Shown here: piece after piece, positions 45,742 to 53,818 of the stretch
Layout of the letters: each line of letters begins with the position of its first letter
Numbering within the stretch: position 1 is the stretch's first letter
Assembly: GCA_964602845.1 (NCBI GenBank)
Contig: CAZRSW010000008.1
Location: 1-64,000 of the forward strand
DNA length: 64,000 bases
From: CAZRSW01 sp964602845
GTDB lineage: Bacteria; Chloroflexota; Dehalococcoidia; Lucifugimonadales; UBA826
Reading direction: 5' to 3'
Notes under the pieces: model-generated
Databases searched by the model: none
Seen by the model: the letters and a program-made list of their open reading frames with translations, nothing else
Told to the model about the DNA's origin: nothing
Program-made: the position numbers and the translations under genes

Positions 45742-46083
45742 TCGTACCTCCATATGGCGCTAAAAGGTGATAACTTGGGTTCGTTTGTTTTGAGCCAAAA
45801 TCCCCCTTCACTGGGCTGGTATGAAAGTTCATAATCGGTTACTTAGAATGCGTCCAATAATACCCTGAGAAGCATTGATATGGCTAGGTGGATATGTTGA
45901 CCTTGTATAGGAAGAGGGAAAACGTCAAAGTTACACAGTTACATGTGTATGATAGTAAGAGAATCATCGTTGTGATCACTTCGATTGCGACAGGAGATCT
46001 ATAATCAGTCAAGTTGTCGAGGACAAGGGGATTGTATATAACAAGACGAGGTATAAGTATTTGTAAATGTATGTGTTAATACG
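45742..46083. other. Divergent intergenic region between cassette C and the secreted-protein gene
   Basis: No gene is seen in these 342 bases. On the minus strand TTGGAC (45857-45852) and TATGAA (45833-45828) are 18 bases apart and could serve cassette C. On the plus strand TTGTCG (46014-46019) and TATATA (46035-46040) are 15 apart and could serve the gene at 46084. Both are weak. No repeats or clear operators were found. Confidence 0.4.
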
Positions 46084-46896
46084 ATGTTTTTGATGATGGA
46101 GAAAATTGTGAGGCATTTTAAATTTTTAGCTGCCACGTTCGCCTTATTTGGATTTAGTTTGACTGTAAACCCCGTATTTGCCTCCGGGCCTCCGCCAAAT
46201 CCAACGGTCTATTCCGGGGCAGTTCAAGTTGATGGAACCTCCCCAGAGAATAGCGTTTTTGAAGTTGTGAATGCGATGAACAAGTGTATTGAGCGATGTG
46301 TTTTTGCCAAAGTTGGGTCCTATACTTCGATGGCATCCATAATAAGAGATGGTAAGTATGCGCTCGTGGTTGGTCCTCCTGATGCGACTTTTGTTGGAGG
46401 CGATATCACATTCCACTATGACGACAGACAGATGTCAGCTGCGTTTGATGAAAACACGCCGATGGCAGATGAGGTCGATGAATTTACCACGACTGCTTCG
46501 TTCCAGTCAAAGACTGGCTTTGACTTGACTTTTAATACAGAAAAGGTGGCGATGATGCCAAGCAATGAAGATCTTGTTTCCACCGAAACCAGTCCGCCGC
46601 TTAAATCGCCCAATTTTGTTAATGTTGATGCTGCTGAAGAGGATCAGGAAGACCGCAGGATCGAACCTACCAAGGCGGCTCTTACAGCTATAACGTCAGA
46701 GCAGAAGGAATCTTCGGATGTACATGCCAAAGAAGAGGGATCTGGGGATGAAATCGATTCTCAGGCAACTCAACTTGTCGATGAGCAATCGAGTGGTGGC
46801 GGGTGCATGATGTCTTCGGGCACTGACATTACCCTGATCATTGCATCTATCTTGCCTCCTGGGATAATCCTTTTTAGGCGCAAGATAAAAAGCTGA
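46084..46896 (+). CDS. Secreted surface protein with C-terminal sorting-like tail
   Basis: The 270-residue protein has a signal peptide, about 1-33, ending NPVFA. A beta-sandwich-like domain follows (about 40-160), with PTVYSGAVQVDG and GGDITFHYDDRQMSAAFDENT. This resembles a surface domain often seen in Chloroflexota that starts G-V-V-G and ends with ITF. The stretch about 165-235 is acidic, Ser/Thr-rich and probably a disordered stalk. It ends SSGGGCMMSSGTDITLIIASILPPGIILFRRKIKS-like: Gly-Gly-Cys, a DITL turn, a helix and a basic tail, reminiscent of JDVT-CTERM-type sorting signals. A Cys pair (NKCIERC) may form a disulfide. Function unknown. Confidence 0.75.
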   Translation: MFLMMEKIVRHFKFLAATFALFGFSLTVNPVFASGPPPNPTVYSGAVQVDGTSPENSVFEVVNAMNKCIERCVFAKVGSYTSMASIIRDGKYALVVGPPDATFVGGDITFHYDDRQMSAAFDENTPMADEVDEFTTTASFQSKTGFDLTFNTEKVAMMPSNEDLVSTETSPPLKSPNFVNVDAAEEDQEDRRIEPTKAALTAITSEQKESSDVHAKEEGSGDEIDSQATQLVDEQSSGGGCMMSSGTDITLIIASILPPGIILFRRKIKS

Positions 46897-46980
46897 CACT
46901 TCGGTAGGATACATCAAGCAGCCATTATGGATTGCTGGTAATATGCTGAAACAAATCTAGTATTGGAGGCTTGGTGTTAG

Positions 46981-47964
46981 ATGAAAGTTTTTGGAGATTC
47001 TCCCTATGAATTTGAGATTGTAGAAGGGTTTTTCAAACGTCCAAAGGGATGGCCATTCGTTGAAGTAGCTGATGTTGCGGTGGATAAAGATGATAATGTC
47101 TACGTGTTCAACAGAGGTCCCTATAACGCTGTAATGATTTTTGATAAATCAGGGGATTATCTAAATGGATGGGGGAGAATCGGGCATGATTTTATCGTTC
47201 CTCACGGGCTTAGCGTGGGGCCGGATGGTTTGATCTATACTAGCGATACAGGTGATCATACTGTGAGGTGTTGGGATGGGCACGGTCGATTGATTCTCAC
47301 TATTGGTCAACCCCTGGTCAATTCCCCGATTCAGAGTGGGAAACCATTCAACAAACCAACCCATCTAGCTGTTGCATCAAATGGTGATCTTTATGCCTCC
47401 GATGGCTATGGTAATTCGCATATACATTGTTTCGATTCTAGTGGGCGGTATAAATTCTCATGGGGAGGTCATGGTAGTGGACCGGGGCAGTTTGACACTA
47501 TCCATAGTGTGTTTGTAGATATTGATGATGATGACAAGATTTATGCGGCCGATCGGTATAACAATCGTGTCCAGTTTTTCACCCGAAATGGAGACTTTAC
47601 AGGAGAATGGACCGGATTGAACTTGCCAAATGATATCTGCAAAGGACCGGATGGCAATTTTTATATTGCTGAGCTTGATCATAGGATAAGCATTTTGAGT
47701 CCCAACGGAAAACTTCTGTCACGTTGGGGGGATGTGGGAATAGATGTTGATGATGTTGATACTGGGTCAGGTCTTCCAACGTCACCCAGTCGTAATCCCA
47801 TGATTAGAGGAAGAGTGAAATATGAGCCTGGTGCGGGATTGTTTGGAGCACCACATGGGATTGCCGTTGATAGTCGGGGAAACTTATATGTTGCGGAAGT
47901 TTGCGAAGCATTTTTAGGTATCGATCGGGGAGATCGCAGCGTACAAAGGTTTGAGCCGATTTGA
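46981..47964 (+). CDS. Standalone NHL-repeat protein (peptidyl-alpha-hydroxyglycine lyase-like)
   Basis: A 327-residue propeller with blades such as VEVADVAVDKDDNVYVFNRG (about 23-42), HGLSVGPDGLIYTSD, PTHLAVASNGDLYASDGYGN, NRVQFFTRNGDF and APHGIAVDSRGNLYVAEV near the end. The D-VYVFNRG and DGYGN motifs are typical of the peptidylglycine-lyase-like branch, whose bacterial members have no proven substrate. It lacks the pre-final insertion of the cassette NHL proteins and is not next to DUF1501/DUF1800. GGAGG lies 11 bases before the ATG. No signal peptide is seen. Confidence 0.87.
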   Translation: MKVFGDSPYEFEIVEGFFKRPKGWPFVEVADVAVDKDDNVYVFNRGPYNAVMIFDKSGDYLNGWGRIGHDFIVPHGLSVGPDGLIYTSDTGDHTVRCWDGHGRLILTIGQPLVNSPIQSGKPFNKPTHLAVASNGDLYASDGYGNSHIHCFDSSGRYKFSWGGHGSGPGQFDTIHSVFVDIDDDDKIYAADRYNNRVQFFTRNGDFTGEWTGLNLPNDICKGPDGNFYIAELDHRISILSPNGKLLSRWGDVGIDVDDVDTGSGLPTSPSRNPMIRGRVKYEPGAGLFGAPHGIAVDSRGNLYVAEVCEAFLGIDRGDRSVQRFEPI

Positions 47965-48155
47965 AGTTCAATGTGATGCGTACTTGCAGCGAATGTGGGT
48001 AGCACAAATATGATCATGTTTTTGCAATTTTTTTGTGTTCCAGTTTTATTATTTGATTATCCAATAGAATCCCAACATCAACACGAAGATCGGTTGTGTG
48101 CAATATAAAAACTTTGTTGGCAATAGTCATTGGTGGAGTGGCTAGAAATTACTCG

Positions 48156-49316
48156 TTAATCAATAATTTCAGAGATTGTTTCTCTTATGAAGCTGATACC
48201 CAAAGCGTATCCTACGTTTTGAATGTCCCTGCCTCCAGCGATCTCGAGTCGTGATGTGTTAACGCCCAATAAATTCCCTTGTTTGTCAATCAAAGGGCCT
48301 CCACTATTTCCGGGGTTTAAGGCAGCGTCAGTTTGAATAAATATGGGTCCATTCTCGGAAAGTTTTGTGATTGAAGATGCTATTCCAGAAGTAACACTGT
48401 AATTTCTGTTGCCTGGGTAGCCTAGAGCATAGACTGTTTCTCCGATCTCAGGGGCACGAGAAGTTTCGATTGACAGATATGGTAGATCTGTCTTTGCAAT
48501 CGTTATTAAAGCGAGGTCTAGTTCTTCATCGTAATTGGAAAGTTTTCCATCGACAATCCTTCGGTCGCTGAGTTCTATGGTAATCGATGATTCCTCCCCC
48601 TCGATAATATGATAATTTGTTAGTACTGTCCCATCGGTTTCTATTAGAAATCCGGTTCCGCCATTGTTTCTCGTTCTAATACGAACTATGGAATCTCTTA
48701 TCGTTTTCAAGATCTCAATAGTATTTGTCTCGGGGGTCGGTGAGGCCATTGGCGTAGCGGTACTTGTAACAGTAGGGGTTGGATAAGGTGTAGAGGTGTG
48801 TGTAGGAGTTGGAGTGAGGGTTGGAGTGATTGTTGGGCTTGTGATTATGTTGATAGCTTCTTTGATTAATTCAATATCGAGGCCCTGTTCTAAGAGGAAT
48901 CCGGTTGCTAGGATCCCAAAGGGTATTCCAGTAGGCTGTGAAATGGGTGAGGGGATAGGAGTGGGCGGAGTCGGTGTTCTAGTAGGAACGGAAGTACTAG
49001 TAGGAATGGCAGTACTAGTAGGAGTCGGGGTGAAGGTCGGGATTGGAGTTGATATTGAGGCAGTGTGAGTCGAAGTGGGTAAAGGTGTGTTAAGTAACTG
49101 TCCGATCCTCGAGTCAACTATCGCGATGACCGTTGATTCTAAATCATGCTTGTCGATTTTGCTTTGTCTAGGAGCGGTTGTTGGTAATTTACCGTCGGGG
49201 CCACCTTTTGCGGGGTCTACGTTGGCTTTTTGAGAAATTCTGATGGGTGAAGGGGTAAGAGTTGGCTCAACGATTAGGGTTTCAGTAACCGACTGGTCAT
49301 TAAACTCGCACGACAT
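48156..49316 (-). CDS. HtrA-like serine protease, probable lipoprotein
   Basis: The trypsin-like protease domain fills about 200-385. The triad is His in TNYHII, Asp in LDLALITI and Ser in NPGNSGGPLIDKQG. No PDZ domain follows, unlike DegP. Before it lies a Pro/Thr/Ser-rich linker (about 80-130 and 170-200) interrupted by a short hydrophobic segment. The first canonical start, ATG 49316, gives 386 residues starting MSCEF. The frame is open upstream and would add KAIILVTLTLIIV ahead of MSC, a textbook lipoprotein signal with Cys at the lipobox, but no ATG, GTG or TTG begins it; ATT at 49367 is possible. It would therefore start inside the end of purK. Confidence 0.82.
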   Translation of the reverse strand: MSCEFNDQSVTETLIVEPTLTPSPIRISQKANVDPAKGGPDGKLPTTAPRQSKIDKHDLESTVIAIVDSRIGQLLNTPLPTSTHTASISTPIPTFTPTPTSTAIPTSTSVPTRTPTPPTPIPSPISQPTGIPFGILATGFLLEQGLDIELIKEAINIITSPTITPTLTPTPTHTSTPYPTPTVTSTATPMASPTPETNTIEILKTIRDSIVRIRTRNNGGTGFLIETDGTVLTNYHIIEGEESSITIELSDRRIVDGKLSNYDEELDLALITIAKTDLPYLSIETSRAPEIGETVYALGYPGNRNYSVTSGIASSITKLSENGPIFIQTDAALNPGNSGGPLIDKQGNLLGVNTSRLEIAGGRDIQNVGYALGISFIRETISEIID

Positions 49317-49345
49317 AACAATAATTAGCGTAAGGGTGACTAATA

Positions 49346-50473
49346 TTATGGCTTTGACCGTATAAATTTCCTCACCTTTGTGGCTTTTACTTTCATGTTT
49401 GTTCCCCTGAAAATCATGTGACCCATTTTCCGGCCAGGTCGTACTGAGGTTTTACCGTAGGAATATAACTTGGTCGAGTTATCATTCAGGATCTGTGGCG
49501 TATGGTTTGAAATAGCTGAAATTTCATCGCCAAGCAAGTTCAATAGAATTGAATTTTCAGTAGAAACGGGTTCCGTAGTAGGTAATTTACACAGGCATCT
49601 AACCTGATTCTCAAATTGAGATATAGTAAATACATCCATTGTATGGTGACCAGAATTATGTGGCCTCGGAGCAATCTCGTTTACTACTAGATCTTCGTTT
49701 CCTAACAAGAACAGTTCTACACAAAAAACCCCTATGTCACTGATTGCGCGAATTACATCTTCACTGAGTCTTCTGGATTCCCTCCGAATTTTCTCCGTAA
49801 CCCTAGCTGGGAATAGGCTCGTCCTTAAGATGTTGTTTTCGTGAAGGTTTTCAGTAGGTGGATAGGACATAATTTCTCCGTGGCCATTGGAGATTACTAC
49901 CACGGAAAGTTCCTTCTCGAAATTTATGCGTTGTTCGACAACCCAAGGACCGTCACCGCCTATCAATGTTTTCGTATCAGTGAGTTGGTCTGTCAGTCCG
50001 ATATTCCATTGACCATGCCCATCATACCCAGATGTTGCAGTCTTTATAATCCAGGGTCTAGGCAGTTTAATTTTCTCGAGGTCCTGCAGATTTGTTATTG
50101 CCTTGTGTTGGACCACTGGGAACCCATTATTTATTAAGAAGGTTTTCTCTGTGATCCTATTTTGAGCTAATGCGAGACTCTTACTCCCCGGGCGGACACT
50201 TATAAATTGTTCTAAATGCCTTACTAAATCTACAGGAACATTTTCCCATTCTAAGGAACATACATCTACACACTCAAGGAATTGAGATGTTATTGACTCA
50301 TCGTTGAATGTGCCTGTGAAAGACTGTGAAGCAAACCTTTTTGCGGGGGCATCGGGATCTGGATCCCATACAGCTACCTTGTATCCCATGCGAATGGCAG
50401 ATTCGACGAAGAAATTTCCTAATTGTCCACCTCCAAGCATACCGAGCGTGGATCCTGGTAGTACAGTTGTCAT
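49346..50473 (-). CDS. purK: 5-(carboxyamino)imidazole ribonucleotide synthase
   Basis: PurK uses ATP and bicarbonate to carboxylate AIR to N5-CAIR in purine synthesis. The 375-residue ATP-grasp protein begins with GMLGGGQLGNFFVESAIRMGYKVAVWDP, has PWIIKTATSGYDGHGQW (about 137-153, ATP loop) and EKELSVVVISN. NEIAPRPHNSGHHT (about 265-278) is the PurK signature. PurE, which uses its product, is 14 bases upstream and cotranscribed. The start ATG lies 14 bases after the purE stop. The basic C-terminal tail overlaps the putative signal peptide of the next gene. Confidence 0.96.
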   Translation of the reverse strand: MTTVLPGSTLGMLGGGQLGNFFVESAIRMGYKVAVWDPDPDAPAKRFASQSFTGTFNDESITSQFLECVDVCSLEWENVPVDLVRHLEQFISVRPGSKSLALAQNRITEKTFLINNGFPVVQHKAITNLQDLEKIKLPRPWIIKTATSGYDGHGQWNIGLTDQLTDTKTLIGGDGPWVVEQRINFEKELSVVVISNGHGEIMSYPPTENLHENNILRTSLFPARVTEKIRRESRRLSEDVIRAISDIGVFCVELFLLGNEDLVVNEIAPRPHNSGHHTMDVFTISQFENQVRCLCKLPTTEPVSTENSILLNLLGDEISAISNHTPQILNDNSTKLYSYGKTSVRPGRKMGHMIFRGTNMKVKATKVRKFIRSKP

Positions 50474-50487
50474 GGGTTTTTAGCTTC

Positions 50488-50976
50488 CTAGGCTGAATTT
50501 TCACTTAGAACGGATTCGGTTGTTTTGTTTCTCCATTCTTTTAGTTGGTTTCTGACTTTCAGGTCATTGACCCCTATTATTTCCAGGGCTAAGATGGCGG
50601 CGTTTTCGGCACCCGCTATTGCAACAGTAGCAACAGGTATACCTCTAGGCATTTGCACAATAGAAAGTAGTGAGTCCATTCCTTTTAGGTGTTCTAGTGG
50701 AACTGGCACGCCTATTACTGGTAACACTGTTTTTGCCGCTATCATGCCTGGTAGATGAGCTGCTCCACCTGCACCAGCAATGATAACTTTAGTGCCGCGT
50801 CCTTCAGCGTCTCCAGCAAATTGGAACAACCAATCCGGGGTACGGTGGGCGGACACAACTTTCAATTCACTTGGGATGCCAAATTCATCAAGAATGGAAA
50901 TGGATTTTCTAAGTAAAGGGAAATCGGACTTACTGCCGCCAACTACACTAACGATTGGGCTTGCAATGTTTTGCAT
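50488..50976 (-). CDS. purE: 5-(carboxyamino)imidazole ribonucleotide mutase
   Basis: PurE isomerises N5-CAIR to CAIR. The 162-residue protein has SVVGGSKSDFPLLRKSISIL (about 9-28), VVSAHRTPDWLFQF (about 41-54) and IIAGAGGAAHLPGMIAAKT (about 65-83). The AHRTP and GAGGAAHLPG segments form the active site. It is a class I PurE, fitting the presence of purK. It is first in a purE-purK-protease unit, with GGAGG on the minus strand upstream of the ATG. Confidence 0.97.
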   Translation of the reverse strand: MQNIASPIVSVVGGSKSDFPLLRKSISILDEFGIPSELKVVSAHRTPDWLFQFAGDAEGRGTKVIIAGAGGAAHLPGMIAAKTVLPVIGVPVPLEHLKGMDSLLSIVQMPRGIPVATVAIAGAENAAILALEIIGVNDLKVRNQLKEWRNKTTESVLSENSA

Positions 50977-51059
50977 TATCTAAATCCTCCGCTTATCTTT
51001 GACTTTCCCATCCGAAGACACTGTGACAGGTTAACTTTACTACATAAAGTTCTTTATTA

Positions 51060-51494
51060 TCATTGATCAACTAGGTATGTATCGGGATTCAGTTCTTTGG
51101 CTTTAATAAAATCTTGGTAGCCGTTCTCTATATTCCCTAGCATTTGATGGACTATACTTCTGTGTCGATATGATGACCAGTGCGTAGGATCTATCTCCAA
51201 TGCCTTATTAAGATTTTTGAGAGCCTGATTGAGTTCCTTGGTCTCACTATATGCCAAGGCCTTGTTATGGTATGCATCACGGTATTCTGGATCCAGATTT
51301 ATTGCCTTTGTGAAATCATTCAGAGCTGACTCCCACTCTCCCATGCAAAGTTTAGCGACTCCGCTGTTGTTCCAGGCGGTTGCATCATTGGGGTTAGAGG
51401 CCAACACGTCTGTAAACATTTTGAGTGCCATTTTGTGATCGCCCGAGTTGGCGAACTGATTCCCCAGTATGAAAGATTCGTTTGATGTAGGCAT
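51060..51494 (-). CDS. TPR-repeat protein
   Basis: The 144 residues contain about three tetratricopeptide repeats: GNQFANSGDHKMALKMFTDVLASNPND (about 11-37), ATAWNNSGVAKLCMGEWESALNDFTKAINLDPEY and DAYHNKALAYSETKELNQALKNLNKALEIDPTH. The remainder is a fourth, weaker unit (YRHRSIVHQMLGNIENGYQDFIKAKELNPD). It is a protein-interaction scaffold with no enzymatic domain. There is no signal peptide. It lies 83 bases before purE on the same strand, but a functional link is not evident. Confidence 0.87.
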   Translation of the reverse strand: MPTSNESFILGNQFANSGDHKMALKMFTDVLASNPNDATAWNNSGVAKLCMGEWESALNDFTKAINLDPEYRDAYHNKALAYSETKELNQALKNLNKALEIDPTHWSSYRHRSIVHQMLGNIENGYQDFIKAKELNPDTYLVDQ

Positions 51495-51655
51495 TTAATT
51501 AACCTCGGGTGACCTTATTCGGAACGCAAATTATTAACCTTCCAACGCAGTTTTACGAACCCACCTGTTTATTAACGCTATGGCTATTGTAGAATTAAGC
51601 TGGCAGAACTGATTTATATGAGATTGTATGAGTATTATACCTAGGGTTATTACAG

Positions 51656-52813
51656 ATGATTGATACCAAGCCCGATGATTATGCAAAAATGCTTAGCACT
51701 GTAGAAGGGTCCAGATCTCTCATGGCGGGTTATGGCTTTGAGACTGTGGATTGTCCACTTCTGGAACCTACAGAATTGTTTGTGCGTAAATCTGGCGGGG
51801 AGATAACCAGCAGGCTTTATTCTTTCTTTGACGCTGCAGGGAATAGGGTGAGTTTAAGGCCCGAGTTCACGTCATCCATTATCAGGCAATATATCGATTC
51901 TGAAGATCAAAGGTGTGATGATAAGGTCCTAAAGCGTCAGTATGCGGGTCCTGTATTTCGTCTCGGTGGAGATAAAGATAAGTCGCAAGTTCGACAGTTC
52001 ACTCAACAGGGAGCTGAAATGATAGGGGCTGGAGGGATTGGGCCAGATTCTGAAATGTTGAAACTCTCTCTGGAAATGATTTCAATGGCTGGGTTAAAAA
52101 ATATCAGGGTTAAATTGGGTAATACTGGTATTGTAAGGCTATTCCTGAGCCGGTATGAAATAAATGAGGCTACTGCTTTGTACGTTATATCCAATTTGAA
52201 AAAATTGAATAGTGGGGCAGAGACCCCACAATCACTTTTAGACTCAGCTCTTAATATAGGACTTGTCAACGAGAATAAAACTCCGACACCATTGGAGGAT
52301 CTATCCAACGAAGTTCTAAGTGTTATCCAGACCTTAATGCCTCAAAGTATCTCTGAAAATACGGGAAGGAGGACTAAGGAACAAATCGTATCACGTTTAT
52401 TGAGGAAGATTTCTGGTGGTATCTCGAGTGATGAATTCATTTCGGCTATTTCAGGGGTTATGAAATTCACCTCAATCGTTGATGGTGAGATATCAAGAGA
52501 TCGTGACTTGGGGACAGAAGACGAATTAGGGTCGGCGATGGAATATTTCAATAGTTTGGTAGAGGGAATAGGTGAGGTTGCTGGCTTGAACATAGACTAT
52601 TATCTGGAGTTAGGAAATGGGCGTGGGCTGACATACTATACGGGCTTGGTGTTTGATTTCGAAGCGGAAATTCCCGATGGTTGGCAGCCTTTAGGTGGAG
52701 GTGGCAGATATGATGAATTGGTGAAAGCATTAGGTGCAAAATGTGATAGACCTGCTATTGGATTTGCTCTAAACATGGACGCTGTTATAAAAGCCAAGGA
52801 ATGCTGCTCGTGA
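51656..52813 (+). CDS. hisZ: ATP phosphoribosyltransferase regulatory subunit
   Basis: HisZ is a histidyl-tRNA-synthetase-like protein that pairs with HisG for the first step of histidine synthesis. The 385 residues have a class II aaRS core: LLEPTELFVRKSGG and VSLRPEFTSSIIRQYI (motif 2, about 61-76), and a late GRGLTYYTGLVFDFEAEIPDGWQPLGGGGRYDEL (about 323-356). There is no C-terminal anticodon-binding domain, which separates it from HisS. Its TGA overlaps the hisG GTG start. It is first in the his operon. HisZ is usually found with short HisG; here HisG is long. Confidence 0.88.
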   Translation: MIDTKPDDYAKMLSTVEGSRSLMAGYGFETVDCPLLEPTELFVRKSGGEITSRLYSFFDAAGNRVSLRPEFTSSIIRQYIDSEDQRCDDKVLKRQYAGPVFRLGGDKDKSQVRQFTQQGAEMIGAGGIGPDSEMLKLSLEMISMAGLKNIRVKLGNTGIVRLFLSRYEINEATALYVISNLKKLNSGAETPQSLLDSALNIGLVNENKTPTPLEDLSNEVLSVIQTLMPQSISENTGRRTKEQIVSRLLRKISGGISSDEFISAISGVMKFTSIVDGEISRDRDLGTEDELGSAMEYFNSLVEGIGEVAGLNIDYYLELGNGRGLTYYTGLVFDFEAEIPDGWQPLGGGGRYDELVKALGAKCDRPAIGFALNMDAVIKAKECCS

Positions 52814-53814
52814 TCGAAGTAAATGGTGGAATACGGATAGCTGTACCGAGTGATGGAGCAATGCATGATCCGACGCTGTCCTTTCTTGAGGGTTGTGGGC
52901 TGGGCGTAGACAGAGGGAATAGCCGCAGGTATATTGCCAGTATTCCCAGTTTGGATGGGGTCACCATTCTTTTTCAGAGAAGCTCAGATATAACAAGCAA
53001 AGTTGAAGATGGAAGCGCTGACCTGGGCATCCTGGGGTATGATCGTTTTCTTGAAATGAGAAGAGAAGATGGATCTTCTGCTGTGGTAATGAATGGTTTG
53101 GGTTTTGGTGGATGTGCTCTTGTTGTTGGTGTACCAGATTCTTGGGTAGACGTAGTAACCATGGCAGATTTAGCAGACGTCGCTATGGAATTCCGTGACG
53201 AAGGAAAGTATCTAAGAATCGCAACTAAATCACCGAGATTGGTAGAAAGATTCTTAGTATCTAGTGGGATCAACTATTTTTCTTTAGTTCAATCGAGTGG
53301 AACACTAGAGGCATCTCCTGCCATGGGCTTTGCCGATATTATCGTGGATATAACCTCTTCGGGTAACACGATGAGGGAGAATCGCCTTAAAACTTTGCTT
53401 GGTGGTACAGTCATTAAATCCGAGGCCTGTTTGATAGGTAATGTGGGGTCCATAAAAGCAAGCTCTTCCAAGCAAAATTTGTCGAGGGCTTTCGTAGATA
53501 CAATCGCTGCGCATTTGCAATCCAAGGACTATTACACTGTAACCGCAAACATAAATGGAGATGACCCTAGTGAGGTGTCGAGACGATTATTGGAACAAAC
53601 GGAGTTAGTGGGCCTTAGAGGGCCGACAATTGCCAAAGTATATGCTGGTGGAAATGAAAATTGGTATGCTCTCACTCTTGTTATTCAGAGGTCACAGCTT
53701 ATGAATGCCGTTAACAAATTAAGAGATATAGGTGGTACGAGCGTAACGGTTTCTCAGCCTAGCTACGTATTTCAGACAGGGTCCGATATGATTGCTACCT
53801 TTCTAGGCGATTAG
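52810..53814 (+). CDS. hisG: ATP phosphoribosyltransferase, long form
   Basis: HisG condenses ATP and PRPP, the committed step of histidine synthesis. The N-terminal catalytic part has VPSDGAMHDPTLSFLE, GSADLGILGYDRFLEM, LRIATKSPRLVERFL and the PRPP loop SSGTLEASPAMGFADIIVDITSSGNT. About 95 residues more (LLEQTELVGLRGPTIAKVY and WYALTLVIQRSQLMNAVNKLRDIGG) form the HisG_C regulatory domain of the long form. Start: GTG 52810 gives a GTGA overlap with hisZ and has AAGGA 9 bases upstream; ATG 52801 lies right against that AAGGA. From GTG it has 334 residues. Confidence 0.92.
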   Translation: MIEVNGGIRIAVPSDGAMHDPTLSFLEGCGLGVDRGNSRRYIASIPSLDGVTILFQRSSDITSKVEDGSADLGILGYDRFLEMRREDGSSAVVMNGLGFGGCALVVGVPDSWVDVVTMADLADVAMEFRDEGKYLRIATKSPRLVERFLVSSGINYFSLVQSSGTLEASPAMGFADIIVDITSSGNTMRENRLKTLLGGTVIKSEACLIGNVGSIKASSSKQNLSRAFVDTIAAHLQSKDYYTVTANINGDDPSEVSRRLLEQTELVGLRGPTIAKVYAGGNENWYALTLVIQRSQLMNAVNKLRDIGGTSVTVSQPSYVFQTGSDMIATFLGD

Positions 53815-53818
53815 AATT

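Noticed and set aside
48796..49117. ORFs on either strand over the Thr/Pro-rich linker, including a Val/Gly-rich one on the plus strand
   Set aside because: They mirror the low-complexity linker of the HtrA-like protease and have no ribosome site or family.
51033..51051. Inverted repeat AACTTTA-CTACA-TAAAGTT as a terminator of the TPR gene
   Set aside because: The stem is AT-rich and, in the direction of the TPR gene, no T-run follows.
51656..52813. Histidyl-tRNA synthetase
   Set aside because: It lacks the C-terminal anticodon-binding domain and is fused by overlap to hisG, so HisZ fits better.
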